A stretch of DNA of 64,000 nt from an uncultured Alphaproteobacteria bacterium (GTDB taxonomy: Bacteria; Pseudomonadota; Alphaproteobacteria; UBA6615). How positions within the stretch are numbered: the stretch's first letter is position 1; each line of letters begins with the position of its first letter. The stretch is from assembly GCA_943787745.1 (NCBI GenBank), contig CALSNJ010000002.1, positions 124,001 through 188,000 of the forward strand, in the 5' to 3' direction. The notes beneath the pieces were generated by a model. The model saw nothing but the letters and a program-made list of their open reading frames with translations, ran no database searches and was not told the DNA's origin. Positions 62,327 through 64,000 of this stretch are shown one piece after another. The translations under genes were made by a program, and so were the position numbers.

Positions 62327-63193
62327 ATGAAACTGAATATGAAAGCTGCAGTCTTTGCTGCTGTACCACTTCTCCTGACAGCATGTGCGGGCACCCAGCT
62401 CGGTGAAACGCGTGGTCTTCCCCAGTCGGGAAATGCGTTCGATCAAGCCCTTTACGCAGGGTATCTGGATCGCTCGCAACATGAATATGGCTACGGCAAC
62501 TACTCCAGTTCTGACGCCTTTGCGCTGAAAGCGCAGGCTGCTGCGGCGGGTAATCCGGTGGAGCCATTTACTGCGAATGACAAGGGCGCACACCCGCCGG
62601 GTTTGGTTCCTGATAGTGATTTGCCCGCCATGGTCTCCGGTCGTGAGAAGTTGGTTGCAGCCTTTGGCAATGGTGCAAAGCAACGTCTCCCTGCGGACGC
62701 GGCCACGGCGCAGGTGAACTATGACTGCTGGATCGAAGAGCAGTCCTATATCGGTGATTTCGCAGAAGCTGATCAGCCGATTCATGCTCAGCAGTGTCGC
62801 GATGCCTTTGAAAAGGCCCTTGCTGCCATTTCGGTGGTGACGCCGGAACCCGCGGTGCTTCCGGGTAATATCGTCGTCTTCTTTGATTGGGACAGTTCTG
62901 CGCTGACAACAGCTGCTCAAAACCTGATTCGCGAAGCGGCCCGGATTTTCGATCGTGGTGATATGTCCGCCGTTGAGACGGTCGGTCATGCCGATAAATC
63001 AGGCACGGTTGCGTATAATAACGAACTCTCTGCCGAACGCTCTGCCAGTGTCGCGTCTGAATTGTCCCGGTTGGGTGTTCCGACAGACGACATTGATGTC
63101 ACGTGGCGCGGTGAAGCAGATCCGCTTGTGCCGACAGCTGACGGAGTTCGTGAGCCGCAGAACCGACGTGTGGAAATTCTGTTCGAAAAATAG
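62327..63193 (+). CDS. OmpA-family outer-membrane lipoprotein
   Basis: 288 residues from ATG 62327 (GAGGGGC just upstream). A lipobox LLLTAC puts the acylated Cys at 20. The C-terminal 110 residues are an OmpA-type peptidoglycan-binding domain: VVFFDWDSSALTTAAQNLI, TVGHADKSGTVAYNNELS and the final PQNRRVEILFEK. The middle is a Pro/Ala/Gly-rich spacer plus a helical part with two Cys. It ties the outer membrane to peptidoglycan. An EcfG-type promoter precedes it and a strong terminator follows. Confidence 0.92.
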   Translation: MKLNMKAAVFAAVPLLLTACAGTQLGETRGLPQSGNAFDQALYAGYLDRSQHEYGYGNYSSSDAFALKAQAAAAGNPVEPFTANDKGAHPPGLVPDSDLPAMVSGREKLVAAFGNGAKQRLPADAATAQVNYDCWIEEQSYIGDFAEADQPIHAQQCRDAFEKALAAISVVTPEPAVLPGNIVVFFDWDSSALTTAAQNLIREAARIFDRGDMSAVETVGHADKSGTVAYNNELSAERSASVASELSRLGVPTDDIDVTWRGEADPLVPTADGVREPQNRRVEILFEK

Positions 63194-63210
63194 ATCGACC
63201 GGGTCGTTCT

Positions 63211-63243
63211 GAAACGGGCGCGGCGTGAGGTCGCGCCCGTTTC
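63211..63243 (+). terminator. Rho-independent-type terminator after OmpA-like gene
   Basis: Perfect 12-base stem: GAAACGGGCGCG (63211-63222) with CGCGCCCGTTTC (63232-63243), 9-base loop, followed by AAATTCTTTCT rather than a pure T run. It ends the OmpA-like transcript 18 bases after the stop. Confidence 0.85.
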
Positions 63244-63380
63244 AAATTCTTTCTGCCGGTCGGGCATGGGTGCTTGCGCGGCCTTCGCGTGATGCAAACA
63301 CCGGGAACGATCCTTGATCAGATCGCCACTGGGCGCGCTCGCCCCTTGATTTCCTGCAAGATGCGCGTCCCAATAGCGGG

Positions 63381-63722
63381 ATGAATACAGCAGAGAATGA
63401 TCTGGACGCTGTGCGTGTGGCACTTCGTGCGGAGTGCGAAACTCTTAAAAACTCCAGTGCCGCCACGGCGGATAACCGATCCCCTGTGCAGCTCGACCAG
63501 CAAAGTGTTGGGCGTCTTTCGCGGATGGATGCACTTCAGGTGCAGGCCATGGCGCAAGCCGAAGAGGGGCGTCGACAGCAAAGGTTGAGATTGATCGACG
63601 CAGCACTCAAGCGTATCGACGAGGGTGAATATGGATATTGCATCTCCTGTGGAGACGATATTCCGGAGAAGAGACTCGCTTTTGATCCGGCTGCGGCCCG
63701 TTGTGTTGATTGCGCGCAGTAA
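63381..63722 (+). CDS. TraR/DksA-type zinc-finger protein
   Basis: 113 residues, with a helical N-terminal two thirds and a C4 zinc finger CISCGDD...AAARCVDCA near the end. The EGEYGYCISCGDDIPEKRL block is DksA/TraR-typical. DksA-type proteins bind RNA polymerase and alter transcription with ppGpp. Shorter than E. coli DksA (151 aa), nearer to YbiI/TraR size. It stands alone between the terminator and pyruvate kinase. Confidence 0.9.
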   Translation: MNTAENDLDAVRVALRAECETLKNSSAATADNRSPVQLDQQSVGRLSRMDALQVQAMAQAEEGRRQQRLRLIDAALKRIDEGEYGYCISCGDDIPEKRLAFDPAAARCVDCAQ

Positions 63723-63773
63723 AAATGACAAAGCGACGAAACGATAACAAACTCCGTTCATAGGGAGCTCATC

Positions 63774-64000
63774 ATGCATCGCATGAGAAATGTGAAAGTG
63801 CTCGCCACGCTCGGACCCGCGAGCGCTTCGGAAGAGAAAATTCGTGCACTGTTCGAGGCGGGCGCTGATGCGTTTCGCCTGAATATGAGCCATGGCACCC
63901 ATGAGGGTGTGCGCGAGATGTATGAGCGCATCCGCAATGTGGAGGCGGAACTCGGTCGGCCCATTTGCGTGCTGGCGGATCTGCAAGGACCCAAATTGCG
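63774..64000 (+). CDS. pyk: Pyruvate kinase, 5' part only
   Basis: The first 75 residues before the window ends. MRNVKVLATLGPASASEEKIR and FRLNMSHGTHEGV with LADLQGPKLR are the diagnostic pyruvate kinase N-terminus (phosphate-binding and substrate-loop regions). The enzyme makes pyruvate and ATP from phosphoenolpyruvate in glycolysis. AGGGAGC lies just upstream. The 3' end is outside the window. Confidence 0.94.
   Translation, partial: MHRMRNVKVLATLGPASASEEKIRALFEAGADAFRLNMSHGTHEGVREMYERIRNVEAELGRPICVLADLQGPKL

Noticed and set aside
63303-63328. Further EcfG promoter before the DksA/TraR gene
   Set aside because: GGAAC is present but no CGTT follows at 16-17 bases.

Overview
The window looks like a chromosomal piece of a heterotrophic, probably aerobic and possibly marine alphaproteobacterium. 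This is inferred from GC-rich coding, very tight gene packing (many 1-4 base overlaps between neighbours), three sequences matching the alphaproteobacterial general-stress (EcfG) promoter, a CbrA-like transporter/sensor kinase, an alphaproteobacterial-type palindromic intergenic repeat, and a large load of ABC transporters and catabolic oxidoreductases. No species is named. I saw no tRNA, rRNA, insertion sequence, prophage or CRISPR array. No gene-free stretch exceeds about 300 bases; the longest (42533-42773, 33599-33804, 7002-7221) lie between divergent genes.

Layout. 1-7001 (minus strand): an XRE/ScfR-like regulator, a single-domain response regulator, a small membrane protein, a SLC5-histidine kinase fusion, an amidohydrolase and a partial VOC protein. 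7222-12428 (plus): a five-gene branched-chain-amino-acid-type ABC importer, followed by a convergent GMC oxidoreductase/EamA exporter pair. 15158-18831: an M23 peptidase, a stress-type YqaE/DUF4112 pair behind an EcfG-like promoter, an FMN-binding protein, a DUF4168 protein and an amidohydrolase. 18927-23734: a second GMC oxidoreductase, a dihydroxyphthalate-decarboxylase-like protein, an unrecognised conserved protein, and what looks like a truncated Nif11-domain/2OG-oxygenase-like gene fused tail-to-tail with a truncated acetyltransferase. 23838-30571: OsmC-like protein, acetyltransferase, amidase, Cys-nucleophile (C45) hydrolase, Gfo/Idh dehydrogenase and polysaccharide deacetylase.

30568-33598 is a PhnD/PhnC/PhnE-type importer with a double-length permease; opposite it are a Cache-type orphan histidine kinase and a TPR protein. 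36307-42532 holds a quinone oxidoreductase, an EamA transporter, a DUF1737 gene followed by metZ-like sulfhydrylase, a TauD-like dioxygenase, a cupin and a secreted protein. 42774-47813 is a compact protocatechuate/4-hydroxybenzoate operon, pcaD-pcaC-pobA-pcaH-pcaG-pcaB: 4-hydroxybenzoate is hydroxylated to protocatechuate (PobA), cleaved by the 3,4-dioxygenase (PcaHG), then cycloisomerised, decarboxylated and hydrolysed (PcaB, PcaC, PcaD) to 3-oxoadipate. No pcaIJF genes or regulator are present here.

47835-64000 holds a stress-type repeat lipoprotein, a CmcJ-like/flavin reductase pair, an enoyl-CoA hydratase, a tandem duplication of an FrsA-like alpha/beta hydrolase, a CPA2 antiporter ending in a 10-base tandem repeat, a flavoprotein, an ABC-F ATPase, an M20 peptidase, a thiol-dioxygenase-like cupin divergent from a four-domain rhodanese protein, an OmpA-type lipoprotein behind a third EcfG-like promoter, a DksA/TraR zinc-finger protein and the start of pyruvate kinase. 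The strongest unexpected signals are the three EcfG-like promoters in front of small envelope genes, the truncated Nif11/oxygenase-acetyltransferase junction, and the four-rhodanese protein with a single catalytic cysteine.
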